A stretch of DNA of 64,000 nucleotides from Athripsodes cinereus (GCA_947579605.1 OX388310.1:4030001-4094000), one strand, 5' to 3'. Shown: positions 10,945 through 22,675, numbered from the stretch's first letter. Made by a program: numbers and translations. The notes: generated by a model not told the origin, from the letters alone.

Positions 10945-11377
10945 CGTTGTCATAGGAACGGTGTATTGTGAAAGAGGGACGCCCGGGCCTACGGAACCCC
11001 TGCGGACGTAAGAACAGTGCTCTTTTTGGCCAATTATCATTGGGCATTCTCAAAACATGTCCCAGCCAGGACCATCGTCTCTCTTGTATTACGGAGATTA
11101 TAGGTCTCTTCTGGGTGCGCCGGCGCACAGCACCATTTGTAACATGTTCATACCATCTGACATCCAAAATCCTTCTAAGACACTTTTTTTCAAAGCTTAG
11201 TATCTTCCGCTCTTGAGCCTTGGTTAAGTGCCAAGACTCGCAGCCATATAGAAGGATCAGAGTGCAAGGAATGTCGTGGGAAGAGGTGATGCAATTGGCA
11301 CAGAGACGCTCTGAATGGAGGAGGCTGGTTTCTGCCCTGTGCTCCCGAGAGGAGCGTTGAGGGCGATGATGATGATG
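10945..11377. mobile_element. RTE-like LINE copy with inverted 5' part (twin priming), 13-bp target duplication
   Basis: ATCTATCTTTAAT flanks the copy at 10932-10944 and 11378-11390. Positions 10945 to about 11256 are antisense and encode the upstream piece (WYEHVTNGAVRRR, ERRWSWLGHVLRMPND, RRPGRPSFTIHRSYDND). Positions 11256-11377 are sense and continue exactly where that piece stops (MSWEEVMQLAQRRSEWRRL, SALCSREER, stop, GATGATGATG tail). In the colinear copy at 41885-42094 these two pieces are adjacent. A 5' inversion joined to a normal 3' end inside one target duplication is the signature of twin priming. Confidence 0.88.
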
Positions 11378-11390
11378 ATCTATCTTTAAT

Positions 11391-11640
11391 GTATTATTTC
11401 AAGATGTCTATAAACTTCAAATTTGAAGCTATCTGAAGCAAGTATTAGAGATATCTTGAAAGTGTTACTAGATTGTGAACATAATAAAATATATTATATT
11501 TAAAACATAACAATGTATTTTGTAATACATTATATGTGATGTTTATCTTAACTTGCTTATCAGCTGAAAAACTCGTCGATTGATTGAGTGAAAATTATCT
11601 AGTGAAATTTTTCTAAAAATAAGGTTTTAAGATTTTACGG
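11391..11640. other. AT-rich DNA, nothing recognised
   Basis: No supported feature. Confidence 0.45.
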
Positions 11641-12350
11641 TAATTTTATTTATTTATTTATTAAATAAACGGCTAATGCCTTTTACATACATAAAATATA
11701 ATAAAACAGAACAAAAAAATACACATTTCACATTAAATCGAAATAGGCTAATAAAAAACAAACCATGTAAAAAATAACTTAATAGCAAAACAAGACAATA
11801 CATATTGCCACTTTAAAAAAAGTATGCACTTAATAATAAAAGTAATAATCGACATATATAAGTAGGTATCTAATAATAAAAAGTAATAATAGTAATTTCA
11901 TGATTAACAAAAATAGTCTAAAGATATGTAGAAGAATAGTTGCTTTATATTTGCTTTGTGGTAATAGTTGCTTTGTGTTTTGTGTGGGGTGATATACGTG
12001 TGTTAGTATACGGTGTGGGATTTGTGATGTGTGGTTGAGGGATATTTTGTTTTTTTTTTCTTGTTTTGTATGGAGAAATAGTTTGTTTGTGTGTTGTTTC
12101 ATGTATGGACGGTTTACAGCAGTGTTTTCTTGCTATGAATTTGATTGTGTAAATATAGGAGATGAATGCTTTTTGTAATTGTGTAGGTATATGTTTCTAT
12201 ATGATTGATATGTTTGTTTGATGTTTGCCCTAGTACAGGATATACCTAGTTGGGCAGCATCAATAAAAGTATGTATATAAGTTTGTAATTTATTAGTGAA
12301 ATAAAATAAATAAAAAAAATAAAAAAATAAAATATGTTTTATCATTTAAA
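11641..12350 (-). mobile_element. probable LINE 3' UTR, antisense, with strand-skewed segment
   Basis: TTTATTTATTTATTAAATAA followed by CGGCTAATGCCTTTTACATA at 11649-11690 resembles the A-rich 3' ends of Jockey/CR1 LINEs read antisense, and the general layout matches 5533-5880. Positions 11935-12115 are strongly G/T-rich on the plus strand. No reverse-transcriptase frame is left. Confidence 0.35.
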
Positions 12351-14150
12351 TTCATCGCATTTGGCAGTTATACAAATACTCTTCATCTATTGCAAACATC
12401 CATTAAAAAATGACTTTGTTTAAAGCAAACTCAAAATGCCTTACTTACAAAAAGTTGTAAGCTTTTAAAAACATATGGCAACTCTATTTTTTTTTTAATA
12501 TTTTGTCGTAGAATGCCACTAATATACATAGGCACTTTTTCTCTTGAAAGATGATTTTTAGAAAAATGGTGACGTATAATTTTAGCCTTTGAAGATTTTA
12601 TAGTGATTATTAGACGTGAACATGCTGCTTCACCAGCAAATTTGTGCATGATCAGCTAGTTGGAATTTCTCAGTGTGGTTGTGGGAATGATCTAGTGGAT
12701 TTGAATCATGTTGTGTTTGAGTAAAAATTACTGAAGAATAGAGACGACTTCTAAAGATAAGAGTTGCTCTCCTCGCAGGTTTACCGAGTCTTTTGTGTGA
12801 TCCGACTGCTGAGATGGCGAGAATTTCAGTCATAAACGTGGTGAATTTGTAGACTTTAATGATTGTGAGCTAATATGTATGCTTTTTTTTTAAAAAAAAA
12901 TAATGTAAGTTGCAATAATGAAAGCATAAGTGAATGTGGTAAAAAATGACACTTAGGTACTTACAAAATTTTAGCTTACGAGCGAGTCAGCATATCCGCA
13001 TTGTATAAAAATTTAAAGGTTTGAACAATATAAATAATACCTACAGTAAAATGGTTCTAAAACGATTCTTTCGTCAGAAAGACGAGAACAGTCTAAGTAT
13101 TTTCCTTTCTTCTTGCCACTCTCTAATCAATGGAAATACATATACCTTAGTACAAACATAACATAAAACTGTAGTAGAGAGAACTGCATCTAGACAATAT
13201 TAGTGTAAGTTATTAGATGAGATGCTTTTGTGCTTTAAACTTTACAAATTGCTACGTATCTATTGTAAGTTCTTTGAATTTTCACTACTGAAATGTTATT
13301 TTAGGAAGAGTTTTAACAAATACGATAAGAAAAGTTATTTTCATATTTTATCAATATACCGTTTTTAGAAATGTGTCTTTAAAAAAAATAAAAAAAAATA
13401 GCTACAACAATTGTTCAACTATATCCTCCGGAGGCAGATGGGGTAGGCAAAGATAACAAAGCGCTATATTGATCTTTTTTTATATATGTACTTTCTACCC
13501 CTTGTATAACTTTTTATGTGACAAAAAAGTTTGCGATATCAATCATGTCGTAATGCAATTTATGTTCGACTACATCACTTGTGTCAATATAGTGAGGCTT
13601 ATTTTTCTGTCATGTAAAAATGTAATCACCGTTAAAAAGAAGTCTGTTAAGCTATATTTTTGCTTCCGAATGAAATGTTAAAAGGTAAAATTATAAAGTC
13701 TGTTGAAAAGTCAATATTTGACATTAAATACACGAATTACGGGTTGGTTATAGGAAAAAAACGTAGTGAGTTGAATATTTTGTTACACTAGAATGAAAAT
13801 GTCAATATGACACTTCAATATATATGTAAAGGTGTTTAACTTTGTAATGTTATTTTATTCAGAATACCGATAATATATGAACTAGTGGTGTTCCGAATGT
13901 AGGCATTATAAATGTTGATATTTGTACAACCTTTTTAAGTAGGTACATGCCTTTCGTACTTACTTAGTACGTTTTGTATTTTATCTTTAATGGTTCGAGA
14001 TGCTCTTTTCTCGATGTTTGTTTCATGTTTTTTTTTCATCAACGTTGTTTTATGATGATTGTTTTTTTCAAAGTTACTTTTTTTATTATTGTACCGTAAA
14101 GGTTATTTTCAACATATATTTTAAATAAATACGTGCGTGCTCTATAGACT
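12351..14150. other. AT-rich DNA, nothing recognised
   Basis: Only short chance frames; a box around 13423-13455 (CCTCCGGAGGCAGATGGGGTAGGC) resembles repeat debris. Confidence 0.5.
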
Positions 14151-14445
14151 GCCGAAATGAAGATAAGCGGAGTCAAAAGGCTCGATAAGATCCGAAATTC
14201 ATACATTCGTGGAACCTTGGTGGGCAGGATATCTCGGATAAGAGAAGATTGCAGATTGCGATGGTACAGCCATGTGGCCATGAGAGCACCTGAGGCCATA
14301 AAAAAGGCCAAAGCGTAGGTGGCGTAAAGTAGTAAGACAAGACATACGGAACTGCGATGTACTCGACAGAACTAAGTGGCGAAATCAAACAAAAAGGGCA
14401 GACCCCGCCATCATGTGGGACTAATAAGTGCCCAACGAGAAAAAG
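14150..14445 (+). mobile_element. LINE reverse-transcriptase C-terminal fragment, frameshifted
   Basis: The sense strand reads AEMKISGVKRLDKIRNSYIR, then LRWYSHVAMRAPEAIKKAK, a stop, and KGRP before GAAAAAGAAGA. This is the RLDxIRNxYIRGSL...LRWxGHVxRR pattern of RTE-like LINE tails. Stops and shifts show it is old. Confidence 0.7.
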
Positions 14446-14497
14446 AAGATTTTAAATAAATACATATTTACTATCCATTACCAATACCTATGCGATG

Positions 14498-14795
14498 GTG
14501 GGTTGCAAAGACTTTGAGTTTTGAGTCGAACGATACGATTTTATGGCTGCGGGTCTTTGAGATACGAATATGACGGGCATAACCCATAAACGGTAAAAAA
14601 GAATTCGTGAAATCACTAACACTTATCATCTGACAATATTTTTTTACAATTTCCGGGTTGTAAACACTTAGTTTTGAGTCGGACGATATAATTTCATGGC
14701 TGCGGGTCTTTGAGATATGAATATGACGGATATAACCCATAAGCAGAAGAAAAAAAATCCGTGACATCACTAGTACTTATCATCTGTCAATAAAA
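14498..14795. repeat. two-copy tandem repeat, period about 153 bp
   Basis: GTTTTGAGTCG starts at 14518 and 14671. Both copies continue with ATGGCTGCGGGTCTTTGAGATA and end near CATCACTA(A/G)...ACTTATCATCTG. About 85% alike by eye. Confidence 0.8.
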
Positions 14796-14799
14796 ATAT

Positions 14800-15535
14800 T
14801 ATTGTAAATGGGAGCAGGATTACATAATATGGAGAGGGTATGAATAAGTAAGAGGTATATTGTATCGTGAAAGGCACTTACTAAAAATATACTCATCTCT
14901 ACTACTACAAAATACTACGTCATACTTCTTAACGTTTGCTCTCAAGATACTCATACGAGTATATTATGTAATCCTGATAGCACTTGTAGGTATAAGAGAT
15001 TACAGAATTTCCATTTCTAAGAATATGAATAATTTGTCGATTGAAAAGTATTTTTCAAATACTGTTCTTCTTTTGGGTAAACCATGTATTGCATATAGGC
15101 ACCTAAGCATTCTTTTGGTAAAAAATGTTATCAATATGGTTTAGTTAATGGTAGTTTCTCATAACCTATCTATTCGTAACCGTCCATAAGTCCTATATTA
15201 ATCCTTAATAATTAATATACATCAAATATTAACTGACGCTAATGGACATAGAGATATTGGAATTGAAAAAAAGTCTTCCGGATATTGTCAAGGATTTAAA
15301 AGGGATTTGTAAGCACACCGATTATTTGGTGATAAGTAGGTACCCGTATTTTTTTTTTGGTGAACATTGATTAAATGTGCTATTTTGTTAAATATTGATT
15401 AATATTATGATAGGTATGGATAGATCGCAAGATATGTAGCACTTGCAGGGTAGAGAAGATAGAGAGTATAAGGTGATCCGACTGTAACGAATCAGCTTTC
15501 ATATCAATCCTTTCAGAGCGCGTGAATGCACTCAT
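14800..15535. other. AT-rich DNA, nothing recognised
   Basis: A 94-codon frame at 14860-15144 has no recognisable motif and ordinary AT-rich codons; not called as a gene. Confidence 0.45.
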
Positions 15536-15626
15536 CGCTAGGTAGTGAATTTGTTCAGCCCACCGCACCCAGAATCTCTGTATTACGAGTCAAGTGCTCT
15601 AACTATTAGGCCACAGAGGTATGTGA
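15536..15626 (-). mobile_element. tRNA-like SINE head, antisense
   Basis: The minus strand reads CCTCTGTGGCCTAATAGTTA then GAGCACTTGACTCG and AGATTCTGGGTGCGGTGGGC. This has a box A and an anticodon-like region but a damaged box B, followed by the GAACAAATTCACTACCTAG body typical of SINEs. Not a functional tRNA. Confidence 0.55.
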
Positions 15627-16373
15627 GTAGCCTGTGGGTATTGCCATTATAAGCTGCAATGTTTTTTTTACAACTACCGCGATCTTACCGGCACCTGCCG
15701 GTATTGTTTGCAACTTCTTAGCCGTTGTTCATCACAGGATATGACCTTAGACCTTTGAACCTACTTTACGACTGAAATAGTAGTGGTTACATTTTTATCA
15801 GAGAAGTATTATTTGAAGCGGTTTTATGTTTTTCGTATAAACTGGATTTATCACATCTACGAAAGTGTTTACATGACCTATCGCATATATATAATAACCC
15901 AGGATTTCGGACCATAGATGACCGCCGGTTTAATGAGGCTATTGAAATTGAAGTTTCACTCTTCTGGATAATAGCTCTTAATTAGGAAATTATTCAAAGC
16001 AAGTAAATATGTATAATATTGTATCGACGTACAAGTACCTACTACAAAATATCATCAGCTACATAATAATGCTCTAAGTACAGTCATACATAATATTATG
16101 TACTCGCAATAACTTGATCAATAAAATATTATTGACTGTTATTGGAACACGAGTAGCATTCCAATATTCATAATAAATGATGGGTTGTGTGCGCAACATT
16201 GACAATGAGATTTCACATAGGTACCTACATACAGTGTTGCTGAATTTCAAAACCCGCTATAACACATTTTTGTGATTCGGAGAAATTCGATAAAAACTAT
16301 TGTACAAGAATTAAACGTACTTTCTAGAACAAAAATAAACTGTTCATTTATCCATGAAATAACTCTTATTCGT
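15627..16373. other. AT-rich DNA, nothing firm
   Basis: CCGGTTTAATGAGGCTATTG (15925-15944) resembles text near 17090; family unknown. Confidence 0.4.
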
Positions 16374-16385
16374 CGGTTGAGTTAT

Positions 16386-16672
16386 CCATCCATCGCCCTC
16401 AACGTCCCTCTAGGGAGCACAGTGCAGAAACCAGCCTCCTCCATTCAGAGCGTCTCTGCGCCAATCGAGTCACCTTTTCCCATAACATTTCCTGCGCTCT
16501 GATGTCGTTGTCATAGGAACGGTGTATTGTGAAAGAGGATCGACGGAATCCTTGCGGACGGAAGAACACCGCTCTTTTTGGCCAACTATCATTGGGCATT
16601 CTCAGAACATGTCCCAGCCAGGACCATCGTCTCTCCTGTATCACGGAGATTACAGATCTCTGCCGGGTGTGA
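16386..16672 (-). mobile_element. 5'-truncated RTE-like LINE, 12-bp target duplication
   Basis: CGGTTGAGTTAT lies at 16374-16385 and 16673-16684. The minus strand encodes ERRWSWLGHVLRMPNDSWPK, RSSFTIHRSYDNDIRAQEM and EWRRLVSALCSLEGR, colinear, ending in a short GGATGGATGG-like tail. Same family as 10945-11377 and 41550-42112. Confidence 0.9.
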
Positions 16673-16684
16673 CGGTTGAGTTAT

Positions 16685-17140
16685 AGAGAATATTAAAAGA
16701 TACATAAAATTATATAGCGGGCTTCTTTTCTCATCATCATTTTATTTAAAAAAATTGTACAACTGATAAATGTTTTGAATGAAACAATTTTCTACGGTTA
16801 TAGAATGACCAATCCAACGAAATATATAACTTAATTTTCGTAAAAATTTGTTTATAGCAGATTTCGAAATTCGGCGACACAATATATCTACAACATCATT
16901 CATTATATTCGTATTATATTGTCTCACACAACATTGTTTATCATTTCTACTACGTAATAAAATAAGACGTAATGTGATATGAAGTTTCTTTCTTATGAGA
17001 CATCTATTAATATATTTATTTTGTAAAATTTACTGACATGGGAGTCCTTTGCGTCATATAGTCATTTGTCGCCGCCCGATAGTGAGATTAGCCGTTTAAT
17101 GAAATGGTCAGGTGACTAGTTTAATGGTGCTATTAAATTT
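16685..17140. other. AT-rich DNA, nothing firm
   Basis: No conserved frame or defined repeat end seen. Confidence 0.4.
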
Positions 17141-17246
17141 AATGTCGCGGGAAGAGGTGACGCGATCGGCACAGAGTCGTTCTGAATGAAGGAGGCTGGT
17201 TTCTGCCTTAAGCTCCCGAAAAGAGCGTTGAGGGTGATGATGATGA
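17141..17246 (+). mobile_element. short 3' end of the same RTE-like LINE
   Basis: Begins ATGTCGCGGGAAGAGGTGAC and ends GAGGGTGATGATGATGA, the last approximately 100 bp of the family. Confidence 0.75.
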
Positions 17247-17525
17247 AATTGAATACCATGTCGTTTTATTGATTTACAATGAAGCGCCCAACGTTCAACA
17301 TTCTGTCTGAAAGCTAGCCCGATTGAGAAAATTTAGTTTCTTTATTTGACACTGTGGCGCTAGGGTTGAAGAACGTTGTGTTTGAACAACCCGAATACAT
17401 TTTTGTTAGCCATTAAATTGAATGTCAGAATTTAAATAACCGGCCAATTCAACTATCTGGCGGTTGTATACACAAGTATGATAAGGCACTTTTTAAGTAC
17501 ATGGTGCACTGACTCTCTCAGTGAC

Positions 17526-17759
17526 TCACAATGATGAAATTTCGGGCCGTCGGAAACCCTGTGTGGATGAAAAAACAATTCCCATTTCTGGCCAAACGTC
17601 ATTGTTTAATAGTTGTAGACAAATCACCGATGCATTTCTTGGAATATGTAAAACACGTCTCAGTACTATTTGATTAGATGGGAAAGTATCTACATAATAT
17701 GTTCCCATATAATCAAAACAATAGTAATAAGATCTAACAAAGCATTGGGCTGAGAACAA
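17526..17759 (-). mobile_element. older relic of the RTE-like LINE C-terminus
   Basis: VLRRVLHIPRNASVIC...NNDVWPEMGIVF...TQGFRRP aligns by eye with VLRMPNDSWPKRALFF RPQGFRRP of the younger copies. Confidence 0.5.
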
Positions 17760-18030
17760 TAATAGTAATGGGGATTTTCACGTTGATTATGTTGTGTATT
17801 GTTTTCGATCTGAAACAATAGACTATCGTCTTCTACTCGAACTGTTAAAGGAACTCTCTAGATGTTCTACTCATATAGGACTCCTTTACGTGTAATTATT
17901 GTAAGTATATTGTGAGTTTAAGCGCAAATATTTCAATGCACCCTTACTGCTTATCCTGAACTAGCCCTTAATTTGGTTAAGTTTGATTTTACGAGTATAT
18001 CTAATAAACTTTAATAATTGAATAGTTCCG
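17760..18030. other. AT-rich DNA, nothing recognised
   Basis: No supported feature. Confidence 0.45.
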
Positions 18031-18225
18031 TGGAGCAGCCGGCAAAGAATCGGTCTTCACTCTTTTCAAAAAATATATAAAATTTACATCCTTGATTCAG
18101 CGATGAGGCTTGCCATCCATCCTGAATGTTTTTTTGTTGGCACAGAAAGGACACCTTGCAAGATTATTACATTACCTGCTAGTAACGCTGCTTCTGGAAT
18201 ATGCCGTGATTTTATAGAAGTATTA
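18031..18225 (-). repeat. dispersed repeat A, antisense copy
   Basis: Contains CAGCGATGAGGCTTGCCATC, TCCTGAATG and the GGCACAGAAAGGACA segment in the order expected for the antisense. Confidence 0.65.
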
Positions 18226-19388
18226 GAAGTAACTCAATATTTTAAAAATATTTTCCACATAATTGTAAGAGAAAGATAGAGTCATTCTCAATGATACCTA
18301 TCAGCCCGTATAACAACCAACATTATCAACTTACAGTGATCAATCTAATTTTGAAAATAATGATAAAAATACTATACTATACTCATGCCTCACGCCGTGT
18401 CCCAAGTGGGGTAGACAGAGAGAACGGAACGCCAATAATCCATAAAAGCTAATAAGCTATAAGCTATGTCAATTAGAGTCATTCTATCTATCTTCTTCAT
18501 TTTGGTTTAAAATAATTGTAGAAAATTGAAGATCATTGGATGTTAAAACAACTTTAACCAAGTTAATACCTAGCTCAAGATAAGCATAAGTTTTAGGGCA
18601 CATTGAAATATCGGGTCTTAATTGCAGGACTGTTATGTATTCTCATGCTCTACATATTGGTAGTGAGCAGTGACGGAACGATCTTCATTTAAATTTTAAT
18701 ATTTTTTTAAAAATCAAAATTCAGATTGCTGTTCGAAGTAATAAAGAACACATTATGTCTTTGAAATTAATTATAGAAAGATTGTATCGCAGTAAAAATG
18801 TTATTGTGATGTATTCAAAATAGTGTCAATGAACGAACGTTGTTATATGAATTTACCTACGTATATTGAATATTGTTATTTATATCTATAATAAAATACA
18901 TTTCGGCATGATAACTGTATAGCTTTTACGCCGACATGAGTATAACAGGATGTTCTCTAGAGGACCTTTACAGCTTTCTTAAAAATATTTGGACCATTTT
19001 GCTTTCGATTTTCATGACTTGGAATATTTATACAAATTCTACATTTAAAAATTCAAAACCCCTCCTCCTCGTCGTTTAATTTCCAATACGTATAGAAGTT
19101 GAAATAGATCTTGTTATTTTTGACAGCGAATGCCTCCCTGAGTACGCCCGTGATGTACCTATGAAAAGTAAACGTTGAATTCAAACCGTTGAAAATATCA
19201 CGAGTTTCATTATAATATTTTATTCTAATAATTTTTGGTATGCCTCTGTTAGTTATTTGAGTATGGACTATACTCTGTTTTGTTTGATGCGCTCATACCA
19301 TGTCGGTACAGCGTCGGCACCCTCGCATCAAAATGCTCATGTTACAGCATAGTCCATTCGTGAAATTACTCTACTACTAAAAATATGT
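18226..19388. other. AT-rich DNA, nothing firm
   Basis: CTCACGCCGTGTCCCAAGTGGGGTAGACAG-like text at 18389-18420 is dispersed-repeat debris. A short GC-richer patch at 19289-19330 is unexplained. Confidence 0.4.
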
Positions 19389-19499
19389 AGTGTACATAGT
19401 GTTGTGGAATTCTCAAGAAATAATTTTTCGAGAAAATTACCGAGAAATTTCTTGGTAAATTTCTCAAAGTAGAGATTTTTTGGGAGAATTTTTTTTTAT

Positions 19500-19777
19500 T
19501 TTTTATTTAACAGCATAATAATAATAAATACTTTATTCAATCAATCAATAACAATGTATAAATGTTGAGACAATTTATCACCAATATGGCTACAATTAAT
19601 AACTGATGAAAAATCTTGATGTTTGACACCCCATATGCCCATATTTAAGTAAAAAAAATTGCAGGTACGTACATCGAAAAAAGTGTAAATAACCCCTGAT
19701 TTGGGCCTTAATCAGCCCCACAAATTTTTGGATCAATCAGGTTGGCTGCGAAGTATACTGGGCGAAAGGTCATAATA
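19500..19777 (-). mobile_element. LINE 3'-end fragment nested in the hAT element
   Basis: On the minus strand it ends GATTGAATAAAGTATTTATT followed by ATTATTATG, a typical Jockey/CR1 3' end. It shares ATTCAATCAATC...ACAATTTATCACC with 44930-44985. Confidence 0.5.
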
Positions 19778-21133
19778 GAGGAGAGTAGACAAATGTGGAA
19801 TACCATTTAGTTTTCGCACAAAAATGTACATTTGTGGGGATAAAAATAAAAGACAGATTTTTTAAATATGTTCTGTGAACATTTATTTAAGACAATCATA
19901 TATAAAAAGAATAAAATAAGTTGTGGAAAAAATTTAAAAAATATGTATTGGAATAAAGGGAAAAATCTTATGCTTTTGAAAAGGGTGACAAAAGTGGAAT
20001 AGGTATTCCACATTTGTGACCCATTTGTAAGAAAAGGTATTATAGCATTATTATGTATTAAGATCTGCAGAATTCGCACACAAATAATTCTCCAGCAGTA
20101 AATCTCGAAAAAAAATATTATATGCCCACTGTTTGCACATAAAGCATTGCATCCATTGCTCATTTTTGCCATGTGCGTTATATAACATACATTTAGTGTC
20201 GTTAGTGAAAAACTTTTCAGAACAGTTAGAGGAATCATCATGGATACTGATGTCAGAATCTGTCGATGTAACAGGAGATTCAGGACGTTTCTTATTTTTT
20301 CCCTTTCCTTTTCCTTTACCTCTATTGGACATAGACGTAATTTGTTTTTTTATTGCTAAAGTATTTTTATGGGGAGAAGATGTTACAATAAGTGCTTTAC
20401 CAGGTTACCTCTGTTAGAAGACCTTTTTTTGAGTGTTGGAACTGGTGATATTTGAAATGGACTAATGTTTGTATATTTCAGAAGAAGATGGCCCTGCAAC
20501 AGGTTCGGGAAAAAGCGATCCAAGTTGACTTGATTCATAATTTGGCAGCCCATTGTTTGATTTTTCTTCTAGCTCAGATGCAATAAATCCCACTGTTTTT
20601 GAGTTTTGTTGATTTTTTATGGCATCTGAAGTTATATAATAGATACATATTAATGCATTCTTTTTTGAGTAATATTTTGTTCATTGTGGTTTATGTATCG
20701 TACATGGGTTACAAATGTGGAATACTATTCCAAATTTGTCACCCCTATAGTATTCCACATTAGAATTTTCAAGAACAATTTTTCATCACAAATTCATTTC
20801 ACATAATCTCAAAATTTCACTCATAAATTATTATAAGTGCAATAAGAAACATTTAATTTATGCATATTTAATATTATTTAGGAAATAACAAAATAAAATG
20901 AGAAAATAAATTGATAAATATATCTTACCCTAAAAGTTTTAATAATGTAGAAAAAAAATAAACAAATTTTATTTCCGCTTCACATGTGTGTAGTGCTTAC
21001 AAACACTATAAATACTAAAAATTAATGCAAAAGTATTGTTTTTACTATTAAACATCAGGTGACGACCCTTGTATCTTGTGATACAAAGGTATTCCACTTT
21101 AGTAACCCTATTCCACATTTGTCTTCTTGCCTC
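19778..21133 (-). mobile_element. pogo/Tigger-like DNA element, TA duplication, truncated transposase
   Basis: Terminal inverted repeats begin GAGG and share AGACAAATGTGGAATA (from 19786, and inverted near 21126); TA lies just outside both ends. The motif (G)ACAAATGTGGAATA recurs inside at 19987, 20005 (inverted), 20710, 20727 (inverted), 20745 (inverted) and 21088 (inverted). Only the C-terminal tail of a transposase remains, so this 1356-bp copy is non-autonomous. Confidence 0.75.
20051..20332 (-). pseudogene. C-terminal tail of a pogo/DDE_1-type transposase
   Basis: The frame reads MSNRGKGKGKGKNKKRPESP, an acidic Ser/Asp stretch, then CMLYNAHGKNEQWMQCFMCK followed by QWAYN. This resembles the basic-acidic tail and Cys-rich (WxxCxxCxxWAH) end of insect DDE_1 transposases. 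Upstream on the minus strand (20333-20700) further scraps (ISPFQISPVPTLKK, ALIVTSSPHKNTLA) extend it with frame breaks. The catalytic domain is absent. Confidence 0.6.
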
Positions 21134-21262
21134 TACCACTAAGAAAAATTATGGAGAGAAATTTCTCTTCCATCAGAGGAGAAATTCTAGGAGAAATTTC
21201 TCGTTCTCGAGAAATTTCTTTCGAGAATTTTCTCTTCTCACATCACTAAGTGTACATAGTGT

Positions 21263-21515
21263 AGGTAGTACTGAGAAATACAACCAATGGTCGGTGCTGT
21301 GGTGATTTTAATTTAACCAACCGATGTAATTTTATACCGTTCTTAAAAGGTTTTTTCTTCTAAAAGTCTGTTCTAAATTACTGTTTCCATTCTCATTTAC
21401 ATCCAATTTTGATACTTTTGTTTTCTGATAAATAAGATATTTAGGTTAACCTCTATATTTTTTTTTTGTTTTTAAAAAGCCTTTGCCTTTCATAATAATA
21501 CGAAGAGATACTTTT
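21263..21515. other. AT-rich DNA, nothing recognised
   Basis: No supported feature. Confidence 0.4.
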
Positions 21516-21520
21516 TGACG

Positions 21521-21750
21521 GCCGGCGTGGTGCAGAGGTAACGCTCTTGCCTTAAAGTCACGAGGTCCCGGGTTCGATTCCCGGCCAGGGCAAAATGAAG
21601 AATTAACTTTTTTAAATTGTCCTGGGTCTGGGTGTTACATGTATATGTGATAAGTGCATTGTATATGTGTGTCGTCGCGTTAGTACCCATAATACAAGAT
21701 TCATATCTGAGTTTGGGACTAGCTTGATCTGTGTGAATTGTCCATGCATG
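21521..21750 (+). mobile_element. tRNA-headed SINE (family 1), best copy
   Basis: The head GGCCGGCGTGGTGCAGAGG has a box A at 21529-21542, and box B GGTTCGATTCC is at 21572-21582, as in an RNA polymerase III promoter. A non-tRNA body follows (GGGTGTTACATGTATATGTG, ATAATACAAGATTCATATC, GGGACTAGCTTGATCTGTG). Matching bodies are at 46300-46365 (antisense), 53990-54122 and 58230-58312. The long body rules out a plain tRNA gene. Confidence 0.85.
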
Positions 21751-21810
21751 TTTTAATTTTTTTTATTGTGTAACTGGATTTGAGCATAACGCGCAGATGG
21801 CATAACCAAT

Positions 21811-22002
21811 CAGATATCTCGATTGGAGAACCATGTTTACCCAATATAACATTGTGCAAAATCTAATCGGAAGAAGTAAGGAAGGCACACTTAAGCCAGC
21901 GTAGAGCCAATTCGTATGCGTTGGGACGCCTTTATCACTTTTTCCGATTAGATTTTGTACAATGTTACATTGCGATAACATGGTTATCCGATTGAGATGT
22001 CT
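21811..22002. mobile_element. palindromic MITE with about 61-bp inverted arms
   Basis: The left arm (21811-21871, AGATATCTCGATTGGAGAAC...) and right arm (21942-22002) are inverted copies, roughly 80% identical. The centre has TATGCGTTGGGACGCCTTT. A partial copy lies at 9736-9876. Confidence 0.8.
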
Positions 22003-22670
22003 AAAAAATGAAAAACTGCAAAAAATACATGTTCTATCAAATTATACAATGCAAATTGAAAATAATAATTTCGGAGCATAAAAATCAATCTTGTTCGAAC
22101 ATCTTTAATAAGAGTTAATAAATATGTATCTTTCTGAAAAGGATTGTAAACAATGATGATGAAAAAAAAAATATCATCGCTTGTAATATTTTGATGAAGA
22201 AAATATTCAAAGCAGGTACCTAATTCTAAGAAAATACATTTTTGTGCCTATTTAAAAAAAATACCTTTTAAAAAATCTTTAAAATACCATAATAATTATC
22301 TATTATGTGTGCCAGTCATGCAAAAGGGAAGAACGAGGGAAATGAAGAAATAAGGAAAAAGGGAAGGGAAGAGACAATATGATCCTTTTTGAAATTAAAA
22401 TTCAGCCCTCGTATTATGGAATCGAAAATATTATCTAAATTAAAAAAAATTGGAGACATTTATTTATTGAAAAATCAAAAATCAACGAAGAAGGGCACAA
22501 GACAGTGCGAAATAATTACTAATTAAATTTGTAAATAATGTAATATAATTGCCAATAATTTAATTTTAGACTTGAAGAATTTTATGACGAATCATTTAAT
22601 AAAAATATTCGAATCCGTTCGTAAATTAATTTGATTGTATCCACATTCTTATTAAAACTTTTTTTTTTGA
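22003..22670. other. AT-rich DNA, nothing recognised
   Basis: Includes a purine-rich stretch (22320-22375) without further structure. Confidence 0.45.
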
Positions 22671-22675
22671 ATTAT

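Larger units (their letters stand above)
19397..21248. mobile_element. hAT-type element with 8-bp duplication, split by nested insertions
   Basis: AGTGTACA flanks both ends (19389-19396 and 21249-21256). The left end reads TAGTGTTGTGGAATTCTC and the right end, inverted, TAGTGATGTGAGAAGAGAA, fitting the hAT terminal consensus YAGNGNTG. The remaining hAT body (19397-19495 and 21135-21248) is built of GAGAAATTTCTC-type palindromes. It has no transposase frame, so it was a MITE before being invaded. Confidence 0.8.

Noticed and set aside
19807..20241. 144-codon minus-strand frame
   Set aside because: Overlaps the recognisable pogo-type tail in another frame and has no motifs of its own.
21521..21592. 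Apparent tRNA gene with boxes A and B
   Set aside because: A shared non-tRNA body follows and recurs at 46300, 53990 and 58230, so it is the head of a SINE.
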